Shown in pieces: positions 19,297 to 28,762 of a stretch of DNA of 64,000 nt. Positions within the stretch are counted from its first letter, which is position 1. The number at the start of each line of letters is the position of its first letter. The position numbers and the translations under genes are program-made. Under the pieces are notes generated by a model. That model was not told the origin of the DNA and made no database searches. It saw nothing but the letters and a program-made list of their open reading frames with translations. Source of the stretch: Bosea vaviloviae. Lineage in GTDB: Bacteria > Pseudomonadota > Alphaproteobacteria > Rhizobiales > Beijerinckiaceae. The stretch covers positions 1,081,001 through 1,145,000 of the forward strand of contig NZ_CP017147.1 of NCBI RefSeq assembly GCF_001741865.1, in the 5' to 3' direction.

Positions 19297-20547
19297 TCAG
19301 GGCTTGGTCGGGTCGCGCCGGTCGATCGCGAAATGCTGGAACCAGGGTGCTTCCACCCCGCCGATCAGCGAGGCGAGCAAGCGCGAGGCGAGGAAGCTGA
19401 AGGTGATGCCGTTGCCGCCATAGCCATAGGCGGCGAGCATCCGCGCCTGCCCGGGCACTCGCCCGATCAATGGCAACCCGTCCGAAGTCTGCCCGAAGGC
19501 GCCCGACCAGGCATGGCCAAGCGTCGGTTCGGCCTGCGGCAGGAGAGCCTTGAGCTTGCCGAGCAAGGCTTTCGTCTTCTGCGGTCCCAGCCGCTCGCGC
19601 AGATCGGGATCCTCGGTCTTCTCATCCTCGCCGCCGAGCACGATGCGACCATCGCTCGTCGTGCGGCAGTAGATATAGTCCTGCGAAGCTTCCCAGACGA
19701 GCGCAGGGCCGGGCCAGAGCGTCGCCGGCGGCTGCGGCAGGGTCGCGATCGCCCAGCTCGAGGCGGTTCGGTGCAGGTCGCTCGTCACGCAAGCCGGCAT
19801 CACATAGCCCGTCGCGAGCACGACATGGCCGGCTTCGACGGTCCGGCCGCCAGCGAGCTTGACGGCAGCCGCTTGCGAGCTGCTCTCGAAAGTAACCGCC
19901 TCGTCCCGGATCAAGCGCGCGCCGCGCCCGGCGGCTCGTGCCAGCAAGGCGTGGCACAGGCTGAGCGGATCGGCCTCGGCGGAGCCTGGCGAGACGAGCG
20001 CGGCCGCCCGGTCGAAGCCGAAGGCATCGAGCAGCGTCGCATGGTCGAGCAGAGCACCAGGAAGCCCGGCCCGCTCGCGCAGGATATGCTCGTCCCGAAG
20101 CTCACGCGGCCCGACCTCGCCGGCCGCGAGATAGACCGTGTCGCGCGGGATGAAGGCCGCGCCGAGTTCCAGCTGCGCGACCAGCTCGCCCAGGCCGGCT
20201 ACGGCGCGGAAGCTGCGGCGATAGACATCGGCGGCGCGGTCGAAACCGTAGAGCTCCGCCAGCCGGCGCAGTGGCAGGTCGATCTCCCATTGCAGCATGG
20301 CCGTGCTTGCAGCCGTGCTGCCAAAACCCTCCCGCTCGCGGTCGATCACGACGACCCTGTGGCCGAAGGCGGTGAGATGCTCCGCTACCATCGCGCCGGT
20401 GATGCCGCCGCCGACGATCGCGACATCGCACCGGATGTCCGTTTCCAGCTCTTCGCTGGCTGGGCGCGCCGGGCCAGCGAGCCACGGGCCGCGACCGCTG
20501 CGCAGATCGTCCTGGCGGGTGGTGTCGGGATCGAGCATCCGCCTCAA
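19297..20547 (-). CDS. FAD-dependent amine/amino-acid oxidoreductase (DAO family)
   Basis: This 416-residue flavoprotein has the dinucleotide-binding motif CDVAIVGGGITGAMVAEH near residue 40 and the C-terminal DAO motif GYGGNGITFSFLASRLL. The middle has GSTAASTAMLQWEIDLPL, which resembles the PuuB and glycine-oxidase group. It probably deaminates a secondary or primary amine with O2 as acceptor; the exact substrate is not evident. Its start overlaps the end of the YihY gene by four bases, so the two are in one transcript. Confidence 0.83.
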   Translation of the reverse strand: MRRMLDPDTTRQDDLRSGRGPWLAGPARPASEELETDIRCDVAIVGGGITGAMVAEHLTAFGHRVVVIDREREGFGSTAASTAMLQWEIDLPLRRLAELYGFDRAADVYRRSFRAVAGLGELVAQLELGAAFIPRDTVYLAAGEVGPRELRDEHILRERAGLPGALLDHATLLDAFGFDRAAALVSPGSAEADPLSLCHALLARAAGRGARLIRDEAVTFESSSQAAAVKLAGGRTVEAGHVVLATGYVMPACVTSDLHRTASSWAIATLPQPPATLWPGPALVWEASQDYIYCRTTSDGRIVLGGEDEKTEDPDLRERLGPQKTKALLGKLKALLPQAEPTLGHAWSGAFGQTSDGLPLIGRVPGQARMLAAYGYGGNGITFSFLASRLLASLIGGVEAPWFQHFAIDRRDPTKP

Positions 20548-21590
20548 TCCGCGGGTTCGCCGACCGAATCGGCCATGGTCGCACCGCGCTGGCCCAGCGG
20601 CTTGGGATTGCCCATGGTGGTGTCGTGGGCGGTCTGGTGTTCGAGCTCGGCGTTGAATTCGGCCCCGGCCAGCACGATCACCGCCGAGAGCCAGAGCCAG
20701 GTCATGAACACCACGACGGTCGCAAGCGACCCATAGGTCGCGGTGTAGTTGCCGAGCGTTCCGACATACCAGGAAAAGGCCCAGGACGCGGCGGCCCAGA
20801 GCAAGGCCGCACCAATCGCGCCGGGCATCACCCAGGCGAAGCGCGCCGGATGCCGGCTCGGGCCGATCCAGTACAGGCAGGCGATGGAGAGCATCGCGAC
20901 GACGAGGAAGAACGGCCAGCGCACCAGCCGTAACAGCCGTTCCACTTCATAGGCGAAGGGGAACAGCGCGGTCACCACGGGCACGGAGGCGATCACGATC
21001 AGCGCCGCCGTCAGCAGCACCACGCCGCTGATCGTCGTCAGCAGCGACAGGGCGTTGAGCTTGAGGAAGCTGCGCTTCTCGCGCTCGCGATAGATGATGT
21101 TGAGTGCATCGAAAATCGCCTTTACGGCGGCGTTCGCGCTCCAGAAGGCGACGAGGACGCTGATCAGGACGGTGAGCGACAGGGCCGAGGCGCTCTGCCC
21201 GGCAAGCCGCATGGCCTGTTCATGGATCAGGTCGCGCGCGGCCTGGGGAAAGACGATGGTGAAGCGGTCGAGCTGCTCGGCGATGGTCGAAGGATCGGTG
21301 AAGGAGCGGTAGATCGTCACCAGGAGCGAGAGCGCCGGCACCAGCGACAGCAAGGTGTAGAAGGCGACTGCGCCGGCAAGCGAGGCCAGCCGGTTGTCGG
21401 CGACATTGCTGGAAAAGCGTAGCAGCACGTCCTTCCAGCCGAGCCAGGTCATCTCCAGCGGGGAGGAGGCTGCGCGCCCGCGTGCGGCGTCCCGCGAGGC
21501 CCGCGTGAAGCGCCGTGACACCGCGCCAAAGGCATAACCCAGAGCCACGGCCGCGCTGGCCAATCCGGCAATGCGTTTCAGGAGGGCCAT
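20544..21590 (-). CDS. YihY/virulence factor BrkB family membrane protein
   Basis: This 348-residue inner-membrane protein has about six helices. Family hallmarks are the SLAGAVAFYTLLSLVPALSL segment near residue 65, the NAAVKAIFDALNIIYRE stretch, GAIGAALLWAAASWAFSWYV, and the late LWLSAVIVLAGAEFNAELE. The function is unknown; it was once called ribonuclease BN by mistake. The start at 21590 (MALLKRI) has GGTGGAGACG before it, while an ATG at 21689 lies in divergent promoter DNA. It is co-transcribed with the FAD oxidoreductase gene. Confidence 0.9.
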   Translation of the reverse strand: MALLKRIAGLASAAVALGYAFGAVSRRFTRASRDAARGRAASSPLEMTWLGWKDVLLRFSSNVADNRLASLAGAVAFYTLLSLVPALSLLVTIYRSFTDPSTIAEQLDRFTIVFPQAARDLIHEQAMRLAGQSASALSLTVLISVLVAFWSANAAVKAIFDALNIIYREREKRSFLKLNALSLLTTISGVVLLTAALIVIASVPVVTALFPFAYEVERLLRLVRWPFFLVVAMLSIACLYWIGPSRHPARFAWVMPGAIGAALLWAAASWAFSWYVGTLGNYTATYGSLATVVVFMTWLWLSAVIVLAGAEFNAELEHQTAHDTTMGNPKPLGQRGATMADSVGEPAD

Positions 21591-21861
21591 CGGCTGATCG
21601 TCTCCACCGCCAGGACGTTTCCACCGCCAGGACGACAGCGTAGCTGCAACAACGCAGCGCAACGCTTGTTCCGTATCAGCGCCCGACATGGCGGCTCGGA
21701 CATGGCGGCTTAGGTGATTGTTAACCTTAACGCTTTCTTCTGTTCAAGGACCGGCGCGCGTGACGAACGCGCGGAAAGGCTCGGATGCTCCGGAAGGGCC
21801 GCGCTGCAAGGCGCGGCGCCAGAGCCCGAGTCCCAGACGTCGTTTGAGAGTTGAGATCGTG

Positions 21862-22557
21862 ATGAGAACGTCGCTGAAAGCCGCGCTGACCGCCCTGCTG
21901 ATCCTGACCGGCAGCGCCGCCATGGCTGCCGATCTGTCCTCGGGCAAGCAACTGCCGCCCGCGCCGGCCCTGCCGAGCTTCTACTCCTGGACCGGCTTCT
22001 ATCTCGGCGCGCAGGGCGGTTACTCCTGGGGTTCGGACAAGATCAGGCAGCTCTCCGCCACCGGGCTGGGCTATGCCGGCGCCTTCCGTGATACGCCTGG
22101 AAGCGCGCTCGGCGGCGGGCAGGCCGGCTTGAATGTCCAGTTCGACTCGATCGTGCTCGGCCTCGAGGGCGATCTCGAAGCCTTGCAGGAGCGCGGCGGC
22201 TTCAGCCTCGGACGCAGCCAGCGCGATTGGCAGGCCTCGCTGCGCGGCCGCATCGGCTACGCCTTCGACACTGTGATGATCTACGGCACGGGCGGCGCAG
22301 CCTTCACCGAATTCAATCTCCGATCGTACGATCCCGCCTCCGGCCTCGGCGGGAGCACGCAGGTTTCCAGGGCCGGCTGGACGCTCGGCGGCGGCGTCAA
22401 CTACGCCTTGACCAGCAACCTGATTCTGGGAGCGGAATACCGCTACACCGATTACGGCAAGTTCGACCACGCTGCCCGGAACACCGCACTGGGCCTCGCC
22501 AGCGAGCAGGAAGCGAAGACGCATACCGTGCGGGCGAGCCTCGCCTACAAGTTTTGA
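21862..22557 (+). CDS. Omp25/Omp31-like outer-membrane beta-barrel protein
   Basis: This 231-residue protein has a signal peptide (cleavage after residue about 22, GSAAMAAD) and an eight-strand OmpA-like barrel typical of Rhizobiales: WTGFYLGAQGGYSWG, then WQASLRGRIGYAFDTVMIYGTGG, GGGVNYALTSNLILGAEYRY, ending in the aromatic residue of SLAYKF. It is a structural or porin-like surface protein; ChvI-type systems often control such genes, though no site is shown here. A dyad GTTAACCTTAAC lies at 21720-21731 in the divergent promoter region. The start at 21862 sits just before the signal peptide. Confidence 0.9.
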   Translation: MRTSLKAALTALLILTGSAAMAADLSSGKQLPPAPALPSFYSWTGFYLGAQGGYSWGSDKIRQLSATGLGYAGAFRDTPGSALGGGQAGLNVQFDSIVLGLEGDLEALQERGGFSLGRSQRDWQASLRGRIGYAFDTVMIYGTGGAAFTEFNLRSYDPASGLGGSTQVSRAGWTLGGGVNYALTSNLILGAEYRYTDYGKFDHAARNTALGLASEQEAKTHTVRASLAYKF

Positions 22558-22579
22558 GCAGGCGCCGTCCGGGAGCGTT

Positions 22580-23185
22580 CTAGAAGCCCGTGCGCTGGCG
22601 GATCGCGGCGGCGAGCGTGCCGTCGTCGAGATAGTCGAGCTCGCCACCGACCGGCACGCCATGGGCGAGCTTGGTCACCTTGACCGGCAGATGGGCTAGA
22701 AGGTCGGTGACGAAATGCGCCGTGGTCTGGCCGTCGACCGTGGCGTTGAGCGCCAGGATGATTTCCTTGACCGCCGGATCGGAGGCGCGCGCCACCAGCG
22801 CCTCGAGCGTCAGATGCTCCGGCCTGACGCCGTCCAGCGCCGACAGAATCCCGCCCAGCACGTGATAACGCCCCTGGACCGCGCCCGAGCGCTCCAGCGC
22901 CCAGAGATCGGCGATATCGGCGACCACCACGATCTGCCCGTCGTCGCGGCGCGGGTCGCGGCAGAGCGAGCAGGGGTCGCTCGTGTCGATATTGCCGCAG
23001 CTCGAGCAGACGACGATGCGCTCGCGGGCGATCGCCATGGCTTCCGAGAGCGGGCCGAGCAATTGCTCGCGCTTCTTGACGAGGTGCAGCGCGGCGCGCC
23101 GGGCCGAACGCGGCCCCAGCCCCGGCAATTTGGCCAGGAGCTGGATCAGGCGCTCGATCTCGGGGCCGGCGATGGCGCGGGACAT
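22580..23185 (-). CDS. recR: Recombination protein RecR
   Basis: This 201-residue protein acts with RecFO in loading RecA at gaps. Seen: the HhH-type [19 protein letters not shown], a Cys4 zinc finger ([16 protein letters not shown]), and the Toprim domain starting [14 protein letters not shown]. The start ATG at 23185 gives the normal length; a longer frame to 23245 reads through a palindromic repeat. It lies in the conserved order dnaX-ybaB-recR, but a family E repeat separates it from ybaB. Confidence 0.96.
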   Translation of the reverse strand: MSRAIAGPEIERLIQLLAKLPGLGPRSARRAALHLVKKREQLLGPLSEAMAIARERIVVCSSCGNIDTSDPCSLCRDPRRDDGQIVVVADIADLWALERSGAVQGRYHVLGGILSALDGVRPEHLTLEALVARASDPAVKEIILALNATVDGQTTAHFVTDLLAHLPVKVTKLAHGVPVGGELDYLDDGTLAAAIRQRTGF

Positions 23186-23203
23186 GGAATTATCCGGGGA
23201 CAG

Positions 23204-23260
23204 GCGAGTAGCGAATAGCGAGTGGCAAAGCATTCCATTCGCCACTCGCTATTCACTCGC
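23204..23260. repeat. Palindromic repeat, family E
   Basis: Units GCGAGTA-GCGAATA-GCGAGTG on the left face TTCGCCACTCGCTATTCACT on the right, giving an imperfect hairpin. It lies within the dnaX-ybaB-recR operon between the ybaB stop and recR start. Other copies are at 28689-28750 and 50371-50487. Confidence 0.75.
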
Positions 23261-23261
23261 T

Positions 23262-23582
23262 TCAAAACAGCTTCATGCCGGGCGGGATCGGCAGGCCCTT
23301 GGTGATCTCGGCCATGCGCTCCTGCATGACCCGCTCGGAGCGGCTGCGCGCATCGCTGCAGGCGGCGACGATCAGGTCTTCCAGGATCTCGCGCTCATCG
23401 GCCAGCATCAAAGCGGGGTCGATCTTCACAGCCTTGACCGCGCCCTTGGCCGTCATGGTGACGCTCACCATGCCGCCGCCGGCCGCGCCCTCGACTTCGA
23501 TCGTGTCGAGCTCGGCCTGAACATTGGCCATCTTCTGCTGCATTTCCTGCGCCTGCTTCATCAGGCCCATCATGTCGCGCAT
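23262..23582 (-). CDS. YbaB/EbfC nucleoid-associated protein
   Basis: This 106-residue DNA-binding protein starts MRDMMGLMKQAQEMQQKMA and contains the GAAGGGMVSVTMTAKGAVKAV core and the late LPIPPGMKLF. It forms tweezer-like dimers on DNA; a role in recombination or nucleoid structure is known for the family. The start at 23582 follows a GGGAGAAG site. It sits between dnaX (34 bases upstream) and recR, as in most bacteria. Confidence 0.95.
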   Translation of the reverse strand: MRDMMGLMKQAQEMQQKMANVQAELDTIEVEGAAGGGMVSVTMTAKGAVKAVKIDPALMLADEREILEDLIVAACSDARSRSERVMQERMAEITKGLPIPPGMKLF

Positions 23583-23616
23583 GGTCGCTTCTCCCAAAAA
23601 ACCGGGTATCGGAAAA

Positions 23617-25476
23617 TCAGAAATCGATGCCGTCGAAATCCGGCTCGCTATCGTCGAAGAGCGGCTCGGCCTCAGCCAGGTACTCGTCCTCGGAAGACGC
23701 CGCGGCAGGCGCCTCGGAGGCCGCGGCGCGGGGATCGCGGACATCGACGATGCGCGCGCCCGGAAAGCGCTCGAGCACCGCCTTGACCGCCGGATGCGAG
23801 GCCGCGTCGCTCTCGCGCCGGTCCTTCTCGGCCTCGGCCTGCTCGCGCAGGGTCGCGCCGCCCTCGGCGGTGACGACCGCGACCATCCAGGTCTGGCCGG
23901 TCCATTCCTTGAGCTTGCGCGAGAGGTCCGTGGCAAGCGTGCGCGATGCGCCCGAGGTCACCGAGAACTCGATCCGGCCAGGCTCGAAGCGCACCGGGCG
24001 GATATCGCGCTCCAGCGCGATCTTGAGCGTGATGTCGCGATGCTGCGAGGCGAGCGCCACGACATCCTCCAGCGAAGCCACCTGCACCAGCGGTTGGGCC
24101 ATGGCGCGCGGGGCAGCCATGGCAGCCGGCATCGGGTTGGCGCTGGCAAGGACCGGCCGCGCGGCCAGCGCCGTGTTGCCGCCGCCCGAGGGCGGGCGCG
24201 GTGCGGAGGAGGGCGCGCCATTGCCGCCGGACATGGCTCCGGAGCCGTCGCGCAGCATCCGCAGGGCTTCATCCGGCGTCGGCAGATCGGCGGCATGGGC
24301 GAGGCGCACCAGCACCATCTCGGCCGCCATGACCGGCCTGTCGGCCTGCTTCACTTCGGTGATGCCCTTGAGCAGCAATTGCCAGGTCCGGGCGAGCACG
24401 CGGATCGATAGGCGCTGGGCGAAATCGCCGCCGCGCAGGCGCTCGGCCTGGTTCAGCGTGTTGTCCTTCAGCGCCTCGGGCACGAGCTTGAGGCGCGTCA
24501 CCAGATGGGTGAATTCGGCGAGATCGGTCAGCACCACGACCGGATCGGCGCCAGCGTCATACTGCGCCCGGAGTTCGCCGAGCGCGGCGGCGATGTCGCC
24601 CTTCATCACCACCTCGAACAGGTCAATGATGCGGGCCCGGTCGGCGAGGCCGAGCATGGAGCGGACATCGTCGAGCATGATCTGGCCCGCCGCATGGGCG
24701 ATGGCCTGATCGAGGATCGAGAGTGAATCGCGCACCGAGCCCTCGGCCGCGCGCGCGATTGCCGCCAGCGCCTCGTCCTCGGCGTCGACGCCCTCGGCCT
24801 TGCAGATGCCCGAGAGATGCGACACCAGCAGGCTGGCATCGACACGGCGCAGGTCGAAGCGCTGGCAGCGCGACAGCACCGTCACCGGAACCTTGCGGAT
24901 CTCGGTCGTCGCGAAGATGAAGCGCGCATGCGGCGGCGGCTCCTCCAGCGTCTTCAGGAAGGCGTTGAACGCACCGGCCGAGAGCATGTGCACCTCGTCG
25001 ATGATGTAGACCTTGTAGCGGGCCGAGACCGGCGCGTAGCGCACCGCGTCATTGATCTGCCGGACATTGTCGACGCCGTTATTGGAGGCGGCGTCGATCT
25101 CCATCACGTCGATATGCCGGCCCTCGATGATGTCCTTGCAGTGGATGCCGAAACGGGCGAGGTCGGTCGTCGGCGCGCCGCCGCCATCCTCGGTCTGGTA
25201 GTTCAACGCGCGTGCCAGGATGCGGGCGGTCGTGGTCTTGCCGACACCGCGCACGCCGGTCAGCATCCAGGCTTGGGGAATACGGCCGGCGGTGAAGGCG
25301 TTGGTGAGCGTGCGCACCATCGCATCCTGGCCGATCAGGTCGCCGAAATGGGCGGGGCGGTATTTCCGGGCCAGTACGCGGTAAGGCGTCGGCGCGGCCA
25401 GGGCGGGCGCAGGCGCCGGTTCGAAGCCGGCAAAGCCAGGTTCGTCTGAGGTGGCGGCGTCGGTCTCGTCGGTCAT
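23617..25476 (-). CDS. dnaX: DNA polymerase III subunit gamma/tau
   Basis: This 619-residue clamp-loader subunit has an AAA+ module from residue about 32 (YRVLARKYRPAHFGDLIGQ): Walker A GVRGVGKTTTARIL, Walker B YIIDEVHML, and the SRC motif LSRCQRF. The linker is Pro/Ala/Gly-rich (residues about 390-440), followed by the tau C-terminal part that contacts the polymerase. The zinc module of the E. coli protein is reduced: only one Cys is left, in FGIHCKDIIEG. The SRP RNA gene lies just upstream on the same strand. Confidence 0.96.
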   Translation of the reverse strand: MTDETDAATSDEPGFAGFEPAPAPALAAPTPYRVLARKYRPAHFGDLIGQDAMVRTLTNAFTAGRIPQAWMLTGVRGVGKTTTARILARALNYQTEDGGGAPTTDLARFGIHCKDIIEGRHIDVMEIDAASNNGVDNVRQINDAVRYAPVSARYKVYIIDEVHMLSAGAFNAFLKTLEEPPPHARFIFATTEIRKVPVTVLSRCQRFDLRRVDASLLVSHLSGICKAEGVDAEDEALAAIARAAEGSVRDSLSILDQAIAHAAGQIMLDDVRSMLGLADRARIIDLFEVVMKGDIAAALGELRAQYDAGADPVVVLTDLAEFTHLVTRLKLVPEALKDNTLNQAERLRGGDFAQRLSIRVLARTWQLLLKGITEVKQADRPVMAAEMVLVRLAHAADLPTPDEALRMLRDGSGAMSGGNGAPSSAPRPPSGGGNTALAARPVLASANPMPAAMAAPRAMAQPLVQVASLEDVVALASQHRDITLKIALERDIRPVRFEPGRIEFSVTSGASRTLATDLSRKLKEWTGQTWMVAVVTAEGGATLREQAEAEKDRRESDAASHPAVKAVLERFPGARIVDVRDPRAAASEAPAAASSEDEYLAEAEPLFDDSEPDFDGIDF

Positions 25477-25615
25477 CAGACTGCTTTCGCCAATCGCGAG
25501 GCGACGGTCAACGCTTAGTGACGGTCAAGGCCTGGTCTTGTCGCGGATTGCCTGAAGGGCGTCGCAGATGGTGCGATCGCGCCGCCAGGCCGCATGCCGG
25601 TCGCGCGCATGAGGT

Positions 25616-25709
25616 GGGAGGCTGGACGAAGACCCGTTCGGTCTCGTTAGGGCTGCTTCCTTCCGGACCTGACCCGGTTGGCGAGTGAGACGTCCCTCGC
25701 CAACCTCCC
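25616..25709 (-). ncRNA. ffs: Signal recognition particle RNA, small bacterial type
   Basis: On the minus strand the segment carries the conserved SRP domain IV sequence GGTCAGGTCCGGAAGGAAGC (within 25647-25675). Ends GGGAGGTTGG and CCAGCCTCCC pair over ten bases and set the limits used here. Length near 95 nt matches the 4.5S-type RNA of alphaproteobacteria, which binds Ffh in co-translational membrane targeting. It is co-directional with dnaX, about 140 bases upstream; the exact ends are not proven. Confidence 0.9.
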
Positions 25710-25773
25710 GGGCGCTATATCGGGGATGTCGCGCCCGAGCGCAAGCCTGCCTGTCGCTGTTCCCGGCTCAAGC

Positions 25774-25803
25774 CGTCCTTGGCGGTCATGACCGCCAAGG
25801 ACG
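25774..25803. repeat. Perfect 30-base palindrome between ffs and rpmH
   Basis: CGTCCTTGGCGGTCA is followed at once by its exact complement TGACCGCCAAGGACG. It lies in the divergent region between the SRP RNA gene and the rpmH promoter, so it is not an obvious terminator; an operator or cruciform is possible. Confidence 0.6.
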
Positions 25804-25855
25804 AAGGGTCGCAGGCCGGCGCGCTCAACCCGGGCATGTGGCCGGGCATTCGGCA

Positions 25856-25884
25856 TTGACTTGGACGGAGCCATCCGCCATAAG
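25856..25884 (+). promoter_or_regulatory. Promoter of rpmH-rnpA-yidC
   Basis: TTGACT and CATAAG are spaced by 17 bases, a good sigma-70-like match, about 118 bases upstream of the rpmH start. No other clear promoter is seen in the gap. Confidence 0.5.
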
Positions 25885-26001
25885 CCCGCCACTTGCGCAG
25901 CCTTGTAGGCGGCGCAGAACCTTTTGCATGACAGGCTCGCATGGTCACGCTTCCCGAGGGAAGCCGCGACCGCCGGGCTGACAAGGCCCCGGAGACGGAT
26001 C

Positions 26002-26136
26002 GTGAAGAGAACTTATCAACCCAGCAAGCTGGTTCGCAAGCGTCGCCACGGCTATCGCGCTCGCATGGCGACTGTCGGCGGCCGCAAGGTCATCGCAGCC
26101 CGCCGCGCCCACGGCCGCAAGAAGCTTTCGGCCTGA
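26002..26136 (+). CDS. rpmH: 50S ribosomal protein L34
   Basis: This 44-residue, highly basic protein starts with the family sequence [18 protein letters not shown] and ends in GRKKLSA. The start is GTG at 26002; the frame continues upstream, but the family always starts at MKRTYQPS. It heads the conserved set rpmH-rnpA-yidC. Confidence 0.96.
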   Translation: MKRTYQPSKLVRKRRHGYRARMATVGGRKVIAARRAHGRKKLSA

Positions 26137-26191
26137 GCTGCCGGCGCGTGAGCCTCGCGCGCCTTCTTGTCTGGAAGACTGGCCAATCGCC

Positions 26192-26665
26192 ATGCGCCTC
26201 GCCCGTCTGACCCAACGCAAGCAATTCCTGGCGGCGGCCGAACACGGCCGCCGTTTTCGTTCGTCGGTACTGACGGTGCAGGTGCGCGACGCTGCCGAGG
26301 AGGCGGGCCGCGACGGCTTGCGCCTTGGGCTGACCGCCTCGCGCAAGGTCGGCAACGCTGTCAAGCGCAACCGCATCCGCCGCCGCCTGCGCGCCGCTGC
26401 CGCGCTCGCGCTCAGTGCCCAGGCCGGGCGGGCCTGCGATGTCGTGATCATCGCGCGCACTGAAACGCTGAGCGCCGGCTTCGAGGCCCTGGTCGCCGAT
26501 CTCTCGATCGCGCTCGACCGCGCCCGGCCGGCCAAGCCCCGCCTGGCCAAGCCTTCTGCGCCCAAGCCTTCTGCGCCCAAGCCCCCTGCGGCCAGATCTG
26601 GTCGCAAGCCCCCGCAAGACCAGCGGCGCGCGCCCGATAGCGGCAGCGCGCCGGCCAAACCTTAA
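26192..26665 (+). CDS. rnpA: Ribonuclease P protein component
   Basis: This 157-residue protein binds the RNase P RNA for tRNA 5' processing. Seen: [18 protein letters not shown] near the start and the RNR motif in [16 protein letters not shown] near residue 60-75. About 40 residues at the C-terminus are an extra basic Pro/Lys/Ala tail ([14 protein letters not shown]) made by a 15-base tandem repeat (26546-26590). The usual family core is about 115-120 residues. It follows rpmH by 55 bases and precedes yidC by 35. Confidence 0.94.
   Translation: MRLARLTQRKQFLAAAEHGRRFRSSVLTVQVRDAAEEAGRDGLRLGLTASRKVGNAVKRNRIRRRLRAAAALALSAQAGRACDVVIIARTETLSAGFEALVADLSIALDRARPAKPRLAKPSAPKPSAPKPPAARSGRKPPQDQRRAPDSGSAPAKP
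26546..26590 (+). repeat. 15-base tandem repeat in the rnpA 3' part
   Basis: CCCAAGCCTTCTGCG occurs about three times in tandem (first unit GCCAAG..., last unit CCCAAGCCCCCTGCG). It encodes the PSAPK-type repeats of the RnpA tail and keeps the frame. Confidence 0.75.
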
Positions 26666-26700
26666 GCCCCGTCGGGCGTCAGCGAGATTTGTTTCCGATC

Positions 26701-28683
26701 ATGATGAAAGAAGACAACCGCAACCTGCTTCTGGCGATCGCGCTCTCCGTGGTCGTGCTGCTCGGCTGGCAGTTCTTCTACGGCGTGCCGCAGATGGAGA
26801 AGCAGAAGCAGATCGCGCAGCAGAACCAGCAGGCGCAGTCCACGCCCGCCACGACGCCCGCGCCCTCGACCGTGCCTGGCCAACCTGCCGGCACAGCCGC
26901 TCCGGGCGCCGTCCCCGCGACACTGGCCTCCGAGACTCGCGAGCAGGCGCTCGCCCGCAGCCCGCGCGTCCGCATCGAGACGGCCAAGATCGCCGGTTCG
27001 ATCGCGCTCACCGGCGCGCGCATCGACGACGTCTCGCTCAAGGCCTATCGCGAGACGGTCGATCCCAACAGCGCCATCATCATCCTGCTCTCGCCGCTCG
27101 GCGGGCCCGAAGCCTATTATTCCGATTTCGGCTGGGTGGCCGCTCCCGGCGCCGCCGTGCCGCTTCCTAACGCCTCGACCCTCTGGACCGCCGATGGGCC
27201 GGTGCTGCGGTCCGGCACGCCGCTGACGCTGTCTTGGGACAATGGCCAGGGCCTGCTGTTCAAGCGCGTCATCACCGTCGACGACAACGCCATGTTCACG
27301 ATCAACGACCAGGTCGAGAACAAGGGCGGCGCGCCCGTCTCGCTCTTCCCCTATGGCCAGGTCGTGCGCCAGGGCAAGCCGGCGACGCTGGGCTATTACG
27401 TCCTGCATGAGGGCCTGATCGGCAATCTCGGCGAGCAGGGCCTGCAGGAATACACCTACGACAAGATCGACAAGGAGCCGCTGCTCTCGCCCGGCGCCAA
27501 CGGCAAGGTCTGGAAGGATGCCGTCGGCGGCTTCGTCGGCATCACCGACAAGTATTGGGCCGCGGCGGTCGTGCCCGACCAGGCGCGCAAATATGAAGGC
27601 CGCTACTCCTCGGTCCAGACCGGCTCGCAACGCACCTATCAGGCCGATTTCCTCGGCGAGGCCGTCACCGTCGCGCCGGGCGCAAGCGCGGCGAGCCAGG
27701 CGCGCCTCTTCGCCGGAGCCAAGGAAGTCGCGGCGATCGACGGCTATGAGAAGAACCTCGGCATCAAGCGCTTCGAGCTCTTGATCGACTGGGGCTGGTT
27801 CTACTTCATCACCAAGCCGATGTTTTTCGTGATGGACTGGATCTACAAGCATGTCGGCAATTTCGGCATCGCGATCCTGGGCGTCACGCTGCTGCTGAAG
27901 GGCCTGTTCTTCCCGCTCGCGAGCAAATCCTACGCCTCGATGGCGAAGATGAAGGCCGTGCAGCCGGAGATGGTCGCGATCCGCGAGCGCTACGCGGACG
28001 ACAAGATGAAGCAGCAGCAGGCGCTGATGGAGCTGTACAAGACGCAGAAGATCAACCCGATCGCCGGCTGCTGGCCGGTGCTGCTGCAGATCCCGGTGTT
28101 CTTCGCGCTCTACAAGATCCTGTTCATCACCATCGAGATGCGGCATGCGCCGTTCTTCGGCTGGATCAAGGATCTGGCTGCGCCGGATCCGACCTCGATC
28201 GTCAACCTGTTCGGACTGCTGCCCTTCGCCTCGCCGGCGTTCCTGCACATCGGCGCCTGGCCGATCTTCATGGGCATCACGATGTTCATCCAGATGAAGA
28301 TGAACCCGGAGCCGCCGGACCCGGTGCAGAAGATGATGTTCACCTGGATGCCGGTGTTCTTCACCTTCCTGCTCGGCTCGTTCCCGGCCGGCTTGGTGAT
28401 CTACTGGAGCTGGAACAACCTGCTCTCGGTGACCCAGCAGGGCTACATCATGAAAAAGCACGGCGCCAAGATCGAGCTGTTCGACAACATCAAGGGCCTG
28501 TTCGGCAAGAAGCCGGCGACACCGCCGGCCGCACCGCCGCCTGCGGCCAGCTCACCCAAGCCCACTGGCTCCAAAACATCGACAAAGGCTGCCGTGGCGA
28601 AGTCGGCGAGCACCAACAAGAAGTCGGGACCCGCTGCCGCCACGCCTGAGCCGGAGAAGCCGGCAAACAGCAACGAGAAGTGA
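26701..28683 (+). CDS. yidC: Membrane protein insertase YidC
   Basis: This 660-residue Gram-negative-type insertase acts alone or with SecYEG to place proteins in the inner membrane. Seen: N-terminal helix [20 protein letters not shown], a large periplasmic beta domain (about residues 60-360), then the conserved core with [28 protein letters not shown], and the late [20 protein letters not shown]. The C-terminal tail is Pro/Ala/Lys-rich. The start at 26701 (MMKEDNRN) was preferred to the TTG at 26689. A family E repeat follows. Confidence 0.97.
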   Translation: MMKEDNRNLLLAIALSVVVLLGWQFFYGVPQMEKQKQIAQQNQQAQSTPATTPAPSTVPGQPAGTAAPGAVPATLASETREQALARSPRVRIETAKIAGSIALTGARIDDVSLKAYRETVDPNSAIIILLSPLGGPEAYYSDFGWVAAPGAAVPLPNASTLWTADGPVLRSGTPLTLSWDNGQGLLFKRVITVDDNAMFTINDQVENKGGAPVSLFPYGQVVRQGKPATLGYYVLHEGLIGNLGEQGLQEYTYDKIDKEPLLSPGANGKVWKDAVGGFVGITDKYWAAAVVPDQARKYEGRYSSVQTGSQRTYQADFLGEAVTVAPGASAASQARLFAGAKEVAAIDGYEKNLGIKRFELLIDWGWFYFITKPMFFVMDWIYKHVGNFGIAILGVTLLLKGLFFPLASKSYASMAKMKAVQPEMVAIRERYADDKMKQQQALMELYKTQKINPIAGCWPVLLQIPVFFALYKILFITIEMRHAPFFGWIKDLAAPDPTSIVNLFGLLPFASPAFLHIGAWPIFMGITMFIQMKMNPEPPDPVQKMMFTWMPVFFTFLLGSFPAGLVIYWSWNNLLSVTQQGYIMKKHGAKIELFDNIKGLFGKKPATPPAAPPPAASSPKPTGSKTSTKAAVAKSASTNKKSGPAAATPEPEKPANSNEK

Positions 28684-28688
28684 GACAG

Positions 28689-28750
28689 GCGAGTGGCGAA
28701 TAGCGAATGGCGAGGTAAAGCTTCCATTCGCTACTCGCCATTCGCCACTC
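28689..28750. repeat. Palindromic repeat, family E
   Basis: GCGAGTGGCGAATAGCGAAT faces CATTCGCTACTCGCCATTCG across a short loop, right after the yidC stop. It may end the yidC transcript. Confidence 0.75.
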
Positions 28751-28762
28751 TCGGGTAGTTCC

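Noticed and set aside
26662..28461. A 599-codon minus-strand frame over yidC
   Set aside because: Shadow of yidC, which has full family conservation on the plus strand.
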